NCBI GenBank assembly: GCA_910578085.1 | Contig: CAJTPM010000035.1 | Location: forward strand, 1 to 35,881 | Length of the DNA stretch: 35,881 bases | Origin: an uncultured Lachnospiraceae bacterium | GTDB taxonomy: Bacteria > Bacillota > Clostridia > Lachnospirales > Lachnospiraceae | Reading direction: 5' to 3' | Part shown: piece by piece, positions 23,835-31,851 of the stretch | Numbering within the stretch: the stretch's first letter is position 1 | Layout of the letters: each line of letters starts with the position of its first letter | The notes under the pieces: model-generated | Databases searched by the model: none | Told to the model about the DNA's origin: nothing | Seen by the model: only the letters and a program-made list of their open reading frames with translations | Program-made: the position numbers and the translations under genes

Positions 23835-24446
23835 CTACTCCTTCTTTTCGTAGAGATGATTTTTTAAGATATATTCTCTCACCTTATCGGGCAGCATATA
23901 GCGCACAGAACGCCCCGCAGCAATTTTTTCTCTGATCGCAGACGAAGAAATATCCACCTGCCTGACATCAAGAAGAATAATATCCGCACCGTATTTTTCC
24001 TTTAGCTGTGCAATTTTTTTCTCCATATCAGCGCGCTTTTTATTGCCCCGCACTGCCGCCAGAATTTTGGCGTTCTGAAAGATCACTTCCGCATCTTTCC
24101 ACTCTTCCATCGTAAAAAGATTGTCAGCCCCGACGATCAGATAATATTCCTGATCAGGATAACGTTTCTTTAACTCCATTATCGTATCACAGGTATAGGA
24201 GTTTCCGCCCCTGTCGATCTCAATCGTAGACAGCGCAAAATGAGGATTATCCTCGATCGCAAGTCCGGTCATATTGATCCTGTGCTTTGCCGACACGATG
24301 TCCGAAGCATCTTTCAGATAGGAACAGCCCGATGGGACAAACAGAATATCGTCTAACCCTGCATCTTCCTGCGCCGCTTCCGCGATGATCAGGTGTGCCG
24401 TATGAACAGGGTTAAACGTACCGCCAAGAATACCTATCTTTTTCAT
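23835..24446 (-). CDS. nadD: Nicotinate-nucleotide adenylyltransferase
   Basis: 203 residues. The nucleotidyltransferase signature GILGGTFNPVHTAHLIIAEAA (phosphate-binding GGTFNPxHxAH) opens the protein. FVPSGCSYLKD, YYLIVGADNLFTMEEWKD and the C-terminal ISSSAIREKIAAG follow. It forms NaAD from NaMN and ATP in NAD synthesis. AAGGGGG lies 11 bases before the ATG. It lies between yhbY and yqeK in the conserved operon. Confidence 0.97.
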   Translation of the reverse strand: MKKIGILGGTFNPVHTAHLIIAEAAQEDAGLDDILFVPSGCSYLKDASDIVSAKHRINMTGLAIEDNPHFALSTIEIDRGGNSYTCDTIMELKKRYPDQEYYLIVGADNLFTMEEWKDAEVIFQNAKILAAVRGNKKRADMEKKIAQLKEKYGADIILLDVRQVDISSSAIREKIAAGRSVRYMLPDKVREYILKNHLYEKKE

Positions 24447-24506
24447 AATCGCAGGTTCCCCCTTACTTTTTATTCATGACAATAGAATACTCACGAAACC
24501 CGAATT

Positions 24507-24803
24507 TTATTTTGGCAGTTCGATCTTTTTATGATCCTTATTTTCCTTATATAAAACGATCTTTTTGCCGATCACCTGAACCACCTGGGAGCGTGTGCGT
24601 TCCGCCAGCATTTCTGCAATCTCCCTTGGATCGTCCGCGCAGTTTTTCAGCACGCTCACCTTGAGCAGTTCCTTTTTGTTGAAGCCTTCTGTAATCGTCT
24701 CCACAAATTCCGGTGTCAGAGAGGCTTTTCCAATCTGAAACGTGGCCTCCAGATCCATCGCAAGTCCCTTCAAATAGGCTCTCTGTTTGCTTGTCATAAC
24801 CAT
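24507..24803 (-). CDS. yhbY: YhbY-family CRM RNA-binding protein
   Basis: 98 residues forming one CRM domain: LTSKQRAYLKGLA-type start (here MTSKQRAYLKGLAMDLE), the helix-GxxG region FQIGKASLTPEFVETI, then LLKVSVLKNCADDPREIAEML and VVQVIGKKIVLYKEN. It associates with pre-50S ribosomal particles. GAGGAG lies about 6 bases before the ATG. The stop of obgE is 24 bases upstream. Confidence 0.94.
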   Translation of the reverse strand: MVMTSKQRAYLKGLAMDLEATFQIGKASLTPEFVETITEGFNKKELLKVSVLKNCADDPREIAEMLAERTRSQVVQVIGKKIVLYKENKDHKKIELPK

Positions 24804-24827
24804 TTTTTCTCCTCGTCTTCCCAGCTT

Positions 24828-26114
24828 CTATTCTTCATAGTAATCGAAAGAAAGTCCATACAGCCTGACCGTATCGCCCTCTTTGATTCCCAGTTCTTTG
24901 AGTTCATCCAAAATCCCATTCTCCCGCAAAAACCGCTGAAAAAATACAAAACCTTTCTCCGATTCCAGATTTGTATAGCCTAACATCTTTTCGATCCTGG
25001 GTCCTTCCACCACATACTCATTATTTTTCGCATCAAAGGTAACCGTATGAGGTTCCTGTACATGGCATAACGCCGATTCCGGATCATACTCCTGCTCAAA
25101 AATAACCGGTTTCACCTTCAGCTCAGACAACTGATTTTTCACCGCATAAAGCAGCTCCTTCACGCCTTCCCCCGTCACTGCGGAAATGGCAAACACGGGA
25201 ATCCCTTTCGGCTCAAATTCCGCCCGGATCTTCTGTATCGGATCTTCCTCCCCGAAAATACAGTCGATCTTATTAGCCGCTATGATCTGGGGACGCAGGG
25301 CGATCTCTCTCTGGTACTGCTCCAACTCCTTATTGATCGCATAGATATCCGCGATCGGATCCCGTCCCTCAGTGGATGCGGCATCTACAATATGGATCAG
25401 CATCTTTGTCCGCTCAATGTGGCGCAGAAACTCATGTCCAAGCCCGATCCCTTCCGAAGCTCCCTCGATCAGCCCTGGAATATCCGCGATCACAAAACCG
25501 TCGCCGTCCAGATCCACAACTCCCAGATTGGGGTTTAATGTGGTGAAATGATAGTTGGCGATTTTGGGCTTCGCATTGGTCACTCTGGAGAGAAACGTGG
25601 ATTTCCCCACATTGGGAAAGCCAACAAGCCCCACATCTGCGATCACCTTCAATTCCAACAACAATTCCAGTTCTTTGGCCGGCTGACCGGGCTGGGCATA
25701 TTTGGGCGCCTGCATCGTGGAAGTCGCATAGTGCTGATTGCCGTTACCGCCCCTGCCGCCGGTGAGAAGTGTATAACGGGTATTGTCGCCGGACATATCG
25801 GTAATCACCTTGCCGCTTTCCGCATCTTTGATGACTGTCCCTGCCGGAACTTTAATGATAATATCTTTTCCGTTCTTTCCGTGGCAGTTTTTCTTGCCGC
25901 CTTCCTCGCCGTTCTCAGCACAATATTTTCGGATATGCCGAAAATCCGTCAGCGTATTTAATCCTTCATCCACCACAAAGATCACGCTGCCGCCGTTCCC
26001 GCCGTCCCCGCCGTCCGGTCCGCCGTTTGGCACATACTTTTCACGCCGGAACGAGACGTGTCCGTCTCCTCCTTTACCGCTTTTTACATAAATTTTCGCT
26101 CTGTCCGCAAACAT
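24828..26114 (-). CDS. obgE: GTPase ObgE/CgtA with C-terminal OCT domain
   Basis: 428 residues from ATG at 26114, with AGGAG 5 bases upstream; a frame extension to 26177 runs through an intergenic hairpin and is discarded. The glycine-rich Obg fold (1-158: FADRAKIYVKSGKGGDGHVSF, GGPDGGDGGNGGS) is followed by the G domain with P-loop GFPNVGKST, switch II DIPGLIEGA, NKID and SAVTGEG. A C-terminal OCT domain (about 345-428) is present, as in low-GC Gram-positives. It is essential for late 50S assembly and stress signalling. Confidence 0.97.
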   Translation of the reverse strand: MFADRAKIYVKSGKGGDGHVSFRREKYVPNGGPDGGDGGNGGSVIFVVDEGLNTLTDFRHIRKYCAENGEEGGKKNCHGKNGKDIIIKVPAGTVIKDAESGKVITDMSGDNTRYTLLTGGRGGNGNQHYATSTMQAPKYAQPGQPAKELELLLELKVIADVGLVGFPNVGKSTFLSRVTNAKPKIANYHFTTLNPNLGVVDLDGDGFVIADIPGLIEGASEGIGLGHEFLRHIERTKMLIHIVDAASTEGRDPIADIYAINKELEQYQREIALRPQIIAANKIDCIFGEEDPIQKIRAEFEPKGIPVFAISAVTGEGVKELLYAVKNQLSELKVKPVIFEQEYDPESALCHVQEPHTVTFDAKNNEYVVEGPRIEKMLGYTNLESEKGFVFFQRFLRENGILDELKELGIKEGDTVRLYGLSFDYYEE

Positions 26115-26168
26115 ATACTCTCCTATACCAAATCGTGCTGAGGAACGCTTTTCTCCCTGCTCGTGCGC

Positions 26169-26211
26169 GGCTCGCATGCTGCCTCCGGCAGCAAATTTCT
26201 TTATGCGAGCC
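26169..26211 (-). promoter_or_regulatory. Branched hairpin between rpmA and obgE
   Basis: GGCTCGCAT pairs with ATGCGAGCC (9 bp) around an inner GCTGCC/GGCAGC stem with a 3-base loop. Flanking bases could extend it with wobble pairs only on the plus strand. No T-run follows. It is probably an RNA processing or attenuation structure separating ribosomal-protein from obgE expression. Confidence 0.6.
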
Positions 26212-26267
26212 TGTGCATGAAAAGGGGCTCCAAACTCCCGCTTGAAACCCCAGATACTCCCAGAAAT

Positions 26268-26561
26268 TTAGTCCTCTTTTTTCTCCACCGGATAAACAGA
26301 AGCCTGCTTTCTGTCTCTTCCTTTTCTCTCGAATCTCAGAACGCCGTCCACCAGTGCAAACAGCGTATCATCCCCGCCGATTCCAACGTTGTTACCGGGA
26401 TGGATCCTTGTTCCACGCTGTCTGTATAAAATATTACCTGCTTTTACAAACTGTCCATCTGCTCTTTTTGCACCCAGTCTCTTGGACTCGGAATCTCTGC
26501 CGTTCTTTGTAGAGCCCACACCCTTTTTATGTGCAAAAAACTGAAGGTTCATCTTCATCAT
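26268..26561 (-). CDS. rpmA: 50S ribosomal protein bL27
   Basis: 97 residues from ATG at 26561, 9 bases behind AGGAGG. It begins MMKMNLQFFAHKKGVGSTKNG. The LQFFA stretch before HKKG is the Firmicute-type N-terminal extension that Prp removes before L27 can work at the peptidyl-transferase centre. The body (GRDSESKRLGAKRADGQFV, IRQRGTRIHPGNNV-like) is standard. It starts 4 bases after the prp stop. Confidence 0.97.
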   Translation of the reverse strand: MMKMNLQFFAHKKGVGSTKNGRDSESKRLGAKRADGQFVKAGNILYRQRGTRIHPGNNVGIGGDDTLFALVDGVLRFERKGRDRKQASVYPVEKKED

Positions 26562-26565
26562 GGTC

Positions 26566-26898
26566 TTACACCTCCTCAAATTTTACTTTACAGTACTTTT
26601 TACCGTACTCTTTCTCAATACTCACACAGCCCAGTGCCAGGGAATCTAACAGCAGAACCGCCCTCTCATCCATTCCTTCCGGAAAACGGAAGACAAGCAA
26701 CCCTCTCTCCTTATCTTCCTTCTTCGGTTTGATCGGCAGTCCACAAAGCTCTTCCAGAGAATTCACTGTATTGATCACAAGGACAGACAGCGCCGCGCAG
26801 ACAATATTCCTTCCGCTCTCTGCATTTCCGGCATGTCCCCTGCATTCCAGCTCTCTGTATTCCCCCTGCCTGGTTTTGCGAAAAATCACTGTCGTCAT
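26566..26898 (-). CDS. prp: Prp, cysteine protease processing L27
   Basis: 110 residues of the YsxB/Prp family. The catalytic dyad H22 (RGHAGNAESG) and C34 (IVCAALSVL) are both at the positions known for the staphylococcal enzyme. The aspartate usually found in GxDIVCA is asparagine (N31) here. Prp cleaves the LQFFA-type extension of L27, and its gene lies between rplU and rpmA as usual, 6 bases past rplU. Confidence 0.94.
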   Translation of the reverse strand: MTTVIFRKTRQGEYRELECRGHAGNAESGRNIVCAALSVLVINTVNSLEELCGLPIKPKKEDKERGLLVFRFPEGMDERAVLLLDSLALGCVSIEKEYGKKYCKVKFEEV

Positions 26899-26904
26899 AA
26901 AACA

Positions 26905-27210
26905 CTAGCCATTGATCTTGTCAATCTTAACCTGTGTGTATGCTTGTCTGTGACCGTTTTTCTTGTGGTAGCCGGATTTTCTCTTATACTTGTAAACGAT
27001 AACCTTTTTCCCCTTGCCCTGCTTTTCCACAGTGCCGGTTACAGTCGCGCCTGTTATATCTGCGCCGACTTTCAGGCCGTCATCGCTTACTGCCAGTACC
27101 TGATCAAATGTTACAGAACTTCCTTCTTCCACATTTAACTTCTCCACGCGGATCACATCACCCTCGGAAACTTTGTACTGCTTTCCACCTGTTGCAATAA
27201 TTGCGTACAT
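26905..27210 (-). CDS. rplU: 50S ribosomal protein bL21
   Basis: 101 residues from ATG at 27210, 6 bases behind AGGAGG: MYAIIATGGKQYKVSEGDVI, DQVLAVSDDGLKVGADITGATVTGTV, and YKYKRKSGYHKKNGHRQAYTQVKI, the RNA-binding end typical of L21. First gene of the operon. The in-frame region upstream to 27252 is leader RNA and not coding. Confidence 0.97.
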   Translation of the reverse strand: MYAIIATGGKQYKVSEGDVIRVEKLNVEEGSSVTFDQVLAVSDDGLKVGADITGATVTGTVEKQGKGKKVIVYKYKRKSGYHKKNGHRQAYTQVKIDKING

Positions 27211-27307
27211 ACCGTACCTCCTGTTTACATTACTCGCTGGCTTCGGCGGCATTTTCCGCTCTTTTCCATGAAGGAGTTCCCTCCATCGGCCTCACCATGC
27301 GGCATAC
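27211..27307 (-). promoter_or_regulatory. Leader RNA of the rplU operon
   Basis: About 97 bases lie between the predicted transcript start and rplU. They contain a GGAG-GGAA-CTCC hairpin flanked by possible longer-range CATG pairing and a GC-rich CGCTCTTTTCC/GGCGGC zone. An autoregulatory L21 leader is known in Firmicutes; I cannot confirm that this matches it. Confidence 0.4.
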
Positions 27308-27313
27308 TCTGAA

Positions 27314-27342
27314 ATCATAGCATTATTGGGCATAACTGTCAA
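27314..27342 (-). promoter_or_regulatory. Promoter of the rplU operon
   Basis: Minus-strand TTGACA (27342-27337), 17-base spacer, TATGAT (27319-27314): the strongest-looking promoter in the window. Between here and 27431 no convincing terminator for the preceding gene was seen; a CTGGC/GCCAG stem with a distant T7 run is the best candidate. Confidence 0.88.
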
Positions 27343-27430
27343 GAAAAAAATTCCTGTTTTCTGGCTAATGCACCGATCACTTATGCCAGTTCAGACAAGC
27401 CTGTTACAATCATTCCATAAACCATATTTT

Positions 27431-28981
27431 TTATTCCTCCAGCAATGACTGCCTCCGCTGCCACAGTTTCCTGTAATACCCCTCATCTTTCCCCGGCAAA
27501 AGATAAGCCGCACAGGTATATGCATATTCAAAAAAGCAGTAATTCTCCTTCGAAATACGTTTTCTCACAATTTCCAGAATTTCCTCCGCCCGGCGCGCAT
27601 AAGAAACATCCTGCGAAGAGAGCCATGCGGCAAGTGTAAAAGCTGGGATGATTGGCCAGTCAAGCTGTCCTTTGCAGATCCTGTTAAGCTCATGGAACGA
27701 TATACGCGCCAGAATACATACCGCCGCGAACTGTACCCGAAACAGCCAGTCCTCAGCAAAAAACCGTTCCTCTTTCTGTTTTGGCGGAAAGACCATAACA
27801 CCGTAAAGTTCAACACACTGCGTGTCGGAAAGCTTCTCTGCATACTTTTCTGCCGCTTCATACCATGTCTTCAGTGAAAAGTCCGTCGCCGCCAGTTCTC
27901 CCACAAAACTGCTCACATATTCAGAGGGCCGCTCCAAAGCGGCAAGAGGCGTATTAATATCAGGATACTTCCACCAGACGATCCCCTCCTGATCCAGCCT
28001 TTCATCGAGAGGTGGATTCTGTGCCTTTCCTGCAGTCATTTCAAAAGCAGACGGTTTTCCGCATATCTGCTCCAGCGCCAGGCGCACGGCATTGATGCTG
28101 CTGGCAGTCTCCTGGCAGGTCGTGGCACAGCGGACAACCCCCGATGTGGTGCCCTCTTTACGCATACTGCGCACTGCATTGATAATACTTTCCGAACTCG
28201 AATCGAGGTAATCCACATTTGGTTTTAAGGTTTCAAACGCTGCCGCCTGACACAGCTCTTTCGCCCGGCCGTTGCCGATATCTGCAGCGGCGCACAGCAA
28301 AAGCCTTTCCAGTTCACAGGGCTCGCCAGACGCCATAAAGCAGCAGAAAATCCAGGAAGGCTCCGCCCAGCCACAGTCATTGTAATCTCCCGCTTCCAGA
28401 ACTTTATAATAACATTCTCCGGCCTTTACCCAGTGCCTTTTCTTAAAATAGTAATCTCCCAGATCATTGTAAGCAGAAGCATTGCCCGGATCTGCATGAA
28501 CCCCAAGCTCGATATATCTTTCAGCTTCCTCCGCCTTCTCCAGATCGAGATAGGTCAGCCCCGTGAAAGTATATCTCGATATTGTGGGTTTCTGTTTTAG
28601 TCCTCTCAATATCACTTCCAACGCTTTTTCCGGTTTCTTTTCATGTCGGTAAAGGTTGCATTCCGCCACATACCTGTCGCTGGTATCCTGCCTGTCTGCA
28701 CACACTGTAATCCTGTCAAAAATCTCATGGCACAGCGACCACAGATGTTCCCGCAAAAGCTCCTCACATCTGTCTATCGCAAACAAAATACAGGCAATAA
28801 AAGCACAGACCGCCTCTTCCCCGGCCCGGTCAATAATATTTTCATCGGAAAGCCATACAGATAAGAGTTCCGTCTCATTTTCTTCCCCCCGCCAGAGACT
28901 GCCGGCATAATATCGGAACGCTTCCTGTATGTTTCCGCTTTCATACAGATGTTCCGCTTCTTTTATAATTTCAGATTTCAT
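27431..28981 (-). CDS. TPR-repeat protein of unknown function
   Basis: 516 residues. The N-terminal half is made of TPR-like helix pairs: AEHLYESGNIQEAFRYYAGSL, YVAECNLYRHEKKPEKALEVI, YTFTGLTYLDLEKAEEAERYIELGV, and AYNDLGDYYFKKRHWVKAGECYYKVLEAG. The second half (about 280-516) has no motif I recognise and contains many W, C and E residues. No signal peptide or membrane helix, so it is probably a cytoplasmic scaffold. AGGGGG lies about 9 bases before the ATG. It follows the CpXC gene by 17 bases and is probably a functional partner of it. Confidence 0.75.
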   Translation of the reverse strand: MKSEIIKEAEHLYESGNIQEAFRYYAGSLWRGEENETELLSVWLSDENIIDRAGEEAVCAFIACILFAIDRCEELLREHLWSLCHEIFDRITVCADRQDTSDRYVAECNLYRHEKKPEKALEVILRGLKQKPTISRYTFTGLTYLDLEKAEEAERYIELGVHADPGNASAYNDLGDYYFKKRHWVKAGECYYKVLEAGDYNDCGWAEPSWIFCCFMASGEPCELERLLLCAAADIGNGRAKELCQAAAFETLKPNVDYLDSSSESIINAVRSMRKEGTTSGVVRCATTCQETASSINAVRLALEQICGKPSAFEMTAGKAQNPPLDERLDQEGIVWWKYPDINTPLAALERPSEYVSSFVGELAATDFSLKTWYEAAEKYAEKLSDTQCVELYGVMVFPPKQKEERFFAEDWLFRVQFAAVCILARISFHELNRICKGQLDWPIIPAFTLAAWLSSQDVSYARRAEEILEIVRKRISKENYCFFEYAYTCAAYLLPGKDEGYYRKLWQRRQSLLEE

Positions 28982-28998
28982 TGTTCCATGCCCCCTTC

Positions 28999-29754
28999 TC
29001 AGCGCTGCAGGCTGTTATGAACATTGATGGCCCAGGACAGATCATAGAGATGGAACAGGCCGTCATCCTCCACCAGCCCTTTTTCTCTCAGAATATTCAG
29101 ACAGATCTGATAGGCAGTCTGATTGATTCCATGAGGAATGATGTCACCGTTTGTCAGATAAATGTGAAACTGATAGACATCCTCCCTATAAACAGCCTCA
29201 TCCTCTCCCTGCAGAGAAAAATATATCGTGTCATCCATCCTCTTTGCCTCTTTCGGATGTAGAACTCCTGTAAAAAAGCCATTCCACACTTCAAATCCTC
29301 TTGATTGCAGACTTCCGATCATAAACGGCTTTAAAAGCTGAACTGCCCTGTCGTTCAGATGATATTTGTGGATGCGCATCTGCTCCGCCATCGCATAAAA
29401 ACTCCCCACCGCCCTGTGTTCCATGCCGGGCAGCGCCAGCCTGTCCATATAAGCGCTCATATGCTCAAACATTTCGTGGGTATCAGTCCCCTCAATACCG
29501 GGAATCAAAACGGCTGCAACCCCCAATTCCCTGTCAAAATAGCGGCTCCGATAGGAAATTTCCGCCCGCGCCTGGCACTGCGGACAGACCGGATGAAAAA
29601 ATTTTTCCTCATCCAATACTTCTCTGCCCTCCGGCCACAGAAACGTATCAATACTGTTAATCATCTCTGCGGTAAAAATGCTGTTGCAATTCCGGCACTG
29701 TACTGTAGTCCTACTCACTGCCCATGGACTCTTAATTGGATAAAACTGATTCAA
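28999..29754 (-). CDS. CpXC-domain protein, putative zinc-binding
   Basis: About 251 residues. The N-terminal part has VQCRNCNSIFTAEMINSIDTF and later FFHPVCPQCQARAEISY, that is CxxC and CPxC separated by about 35 residues, the layout of the CpXC domain. The remaining 170 residues (YMDRLALPGMEHRAVGSFYAMAEQ..., ending LSWAINVHNSLQR) are unassigned. Start: AGGAGG lies 8 bases before a TTG at 29754, inside the 3' end of the GH31 gene; the frame is open to 29793 but no RBS supports earlier codons. Coupling to GH31 translation is likely. Cysteine spacing suggests a metal knuckle; function unknown. Confidence 0.7.
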   Translation of the reverse strand: MNQFYPIKSPWAVSRTTVQCRNCNSIFTAEMINSIDTFLWPEGREVLDEEKFFHPVCPQCQARAEISYRSRYFDRELGVAAVLIPGIEGTDTHEMFEHMSAYMDRLALPGMEHRAVGSFYAMAEQMRIHKYHLNDRAVQLLKPFMIGSLQSRGFEVWNGFFTGVLHPKEAKRMDDTIYFSLQGEDEAVYREDVYQFHIYLTNGDIIPHGINQTAYQICLNILREKGLVEDDGLFHLYDLSWAINVHNSLQR

Positions 29755-31756
29755 CAAAGGCACCTCCTTTATCTTCATCATACTTTCTGACAAACACCGG
29801 AATCACCTCTAACGGCGCACAGGCCTCGATCTCCTGCCCTCCTGCATACTCTTTTCCGGTGGCATATTCCACCCAGGTTGCTCCCGCCGGCAGATATACC
29901 CTGCGGGATCTTTGATCCGCATAAAGAATCGGCGCCACCAGTATATCCGGTCCATAACAGTATTCGTCCTCCACTTCCCAGCAGGCGGGATCTTCCGGGA
30001 ACATATAAAATAACGTCCTCATCACAGGAGTTCCCTTTTCATGAGCCTCCTCCATCAGTTTTCTTGTATAGGGGCGCATCTTTTCTCTGCGTTCCATATA
30101 TGTTTTACAGATCTCATAAACTTCTTCCCCGTAACTCCACACCTCGTTGGCCGCACCGGAACAGCAGGATGCGCCGCCGCTCGTCCCTGATTGTGGCTGT
30201 CTGGGTTCCCTGTCGCCGTGCAGCCGCATCACAGGGCAGAATGCCCCCCACTCAAACCAACGCACAAACAGTTCTCTGAACTTCGGATCATCGGGATTGC
30301 CGCCGTGGAAACCGCCGATGTCCGTAGTCCACCAGGGAATCCCTGCAAGCCCCATATTAAGCCCTGCGGCAAGCTGGTTGCGCATACTCTCATAGCTGGA
30401 AGCGATATCGCCCGACCAGACAAGCGCACCGTACCGCTGGCTGCCGGCCCAGGCGCAGCGCAGGAGATTTACAATATTTTCCTGCCCTTCTTTCTCCATA
30501 CCCTCATAAAACGCTCTGGCATAGTCCAACGGATAAATATTCCCAATCTGCAAATCTGTGCCCAGATAGTATCTGTAATTGTCAAAGTCATAGGCTGTGT
30601 ATTCCGGCTCCGCCTCATCCAGCCAGAAAACCCTGATCCCCCTGTCATAATAGTTCTGTTTCGCTTTATTCCACACATATTCTCTGGCTTCCGGATTGGT
30701 GGCGTCAAAATAGATCGTCGCCCCCTGGAAATCCTGTCCCGCCCGAAATCCCCTCTCGGTGCGGATCAGATACCCTTTCTCCAGCATCTCTTCAAAGTTC
30801 TCACAGGTCCTGTCCACCGTGGGCCAGACAGACACCATCAATTCGATCCCCATTTCCTTTAACTCCCGCACCATGGCGTCGGGATCAGGCCAGTAGACCG
30901 GATCAAATTTCCACTCTCCCTGTTTCGGCCAGTGGAAGAAATCAATGACGATCAGGTCGATCGGAAGATTCCTCCGTTTGTATTCCCTTGCCACCTGAAG
31001 CAGTTCCTCCTGCGTCTGATAGCGCAGCTTGCACTGCCAGAACCCAAGCCCATACTCCGGCATCATCGGCACTGTCCCTGCCGCCTTCGCATAAGCTTCC
31101 TCAATCTGTGCCGGCGTATCTCCGGCCACGATCCAGTAATCCAGCGCTTTCGTGGAATACGCCTCAAAACTCATGATATTCTTTCCGAACACCGCGCGCC
31201 CCACGCCCGGATTATTCCACAAAAGCCCATACCCCAGAGAAGAGACGGCAAAGGGAACGCTGGCCTGAGAATTCCTGTGAGCCAGCTCCAGATCCAGTCC
31301 TTTTAAATCCAGCCAGGGCTGCTGGTACTGCCCCATCCCGTAGATCTTTTCGTTTTTATCCACGGATTCAAACCGCATGGTCAGATGATAATCTCCGACC
31401 GGGATCGGCTTAAATTCTCTGGCCTCCACCTCGATGGCGCTGCACTTTTTATCCAGTATATCACGCCTGTTTCTGCAATACTCCTCCAAAAGCAGTCTGC
31501 CGTCAGCACGGTACACCATGATCTTTCCCCGTTTCGTTATCTCCGCATAAATCTTTCCGTTCTCGATCCTCGCCCCGTCCTGCGTCAGCGTGATCTGTGC
31601 TTTCTCACTTCCCCGTCTGTACAAAGCCCAGTTTTCCTCCGGCATCCGGCATTCCTTTGTCGCCCGCACCCGCAGCGCATTCTCGCCCCAGGCCTCGATC
31701 CACACTTCCTCCGCATCATATCTGAAAATCAGTTTTCCATCTTCTATCTTTAACAT
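29732..31756 (-). CDS. Glycoside hydrolase family 31 (alpha-glucosidase/alpha-xylosidase-like)
   Basis: 674 residues from ATG at 31756, 9 bases behind GAGGAG. An N-terminal beta-sandwich is followed by the barrel with YGLGFWQCKLRYQTQEELLQ and LPIDLIVIDFFHW. The nucleophile is D380 in FWLDEAEPE. The acid/base is D450 in ALVWSGDIASSYESMRNQL, followed by AGIPWWTTDIGGFHGG. The WLDEAEPE form is common among GH31 alpha-xylosidases and related enzymes, but substrate cannot be decided by eye. No signal peptide, so it acts inside on imported glycosides, presumably those brought in by the neighbouring MalFG-type transporter. Confidence 0.94.
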   Translation of the reverse strand: MLKIEDGKLIFRYDAEEVWIEAWGENALRVRATKECRMPEENWALYRRGSEKAQITLTQDGARIENGKIYAEITKRGKIMVYRADGRLLLEEYCRNRRDILDKKCSAIEVEAREFKPIPVGDYHLTMRFESVDKNEKIYGMGQYQQPWLDLKGLDLELAHRNSQASVPFAVSSLGYGLLWNNPGVGRAVFGKNIMSFEAYSTKALDYWIVAGDTPAQIEEAYAKAAGTVPMMPEYGLGFWQCKLRYQTQEELLQVAREYKRRNLPIDLIVIDFFHWPKQGEWKFDPVYWPDPDAMVRELKEMGIELMVSVWPTVDRTCENFEEMLEKGYLIRTERGFRAGQDFQGATIYFDATNPEAREYVWNKAKQNYYDRGIRVFWLDEAEPEYTAYDFDNYRYYLGTDLQIGNIYPLDYARAFYEGMEKEGQENIVNLLRCAWAGSQRYGALVWSGDIASSYESMRNQLAAGLNMGLAGIPWWTTDIGGFHGGNPDDPKFRELFVRWFEWGAFCPVMRLHGDREPRQPQSGTSGGASCCSGAANEVWSYGEEVYEICKTYMERREKMRPYTRKLMEEAHEKGTPVMRTLFYMFPEDPACWEVEDEYCYGPDILVAPILYADQRSRRVYLPAGATWVEYATGKEYAGGQEIEACAPLEVIPVFVRKYDEDKGGAFVESVLSN

Positions 31757-31792
31757 ATCCCGCGTCTCCTCCACTTTTCTGTAAACAGGGAA

Positions 31793-31851
31793 CGTCACTC
31801 TCCCATCACACGGCAGTGACGGTCTGTAAATATCCGCGAACTGTCAGACCG
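31793..31851 (-). promoter_or_regulatory. Two intercistronic hairpins between GNAT and GH31 genes
   Basis: CGTCACT/AGTGACG (31793-31799 with 31815-31821) and CGGTCTG/CAGACCG (31820-31826 with 31845-31851) are adjacent 7-bp stems. Neither has a T-run. They may tune expression of GH31 relative to the acetyltransferase. Confidence 0.4.

Noticed and set aside
30191..30862. 223-codon plus-strand ORF opposite GH31
   Set aside because: Antisense of a strong GH31 reading frame whose catalytic motifs are all intact; the translation shows no domain.
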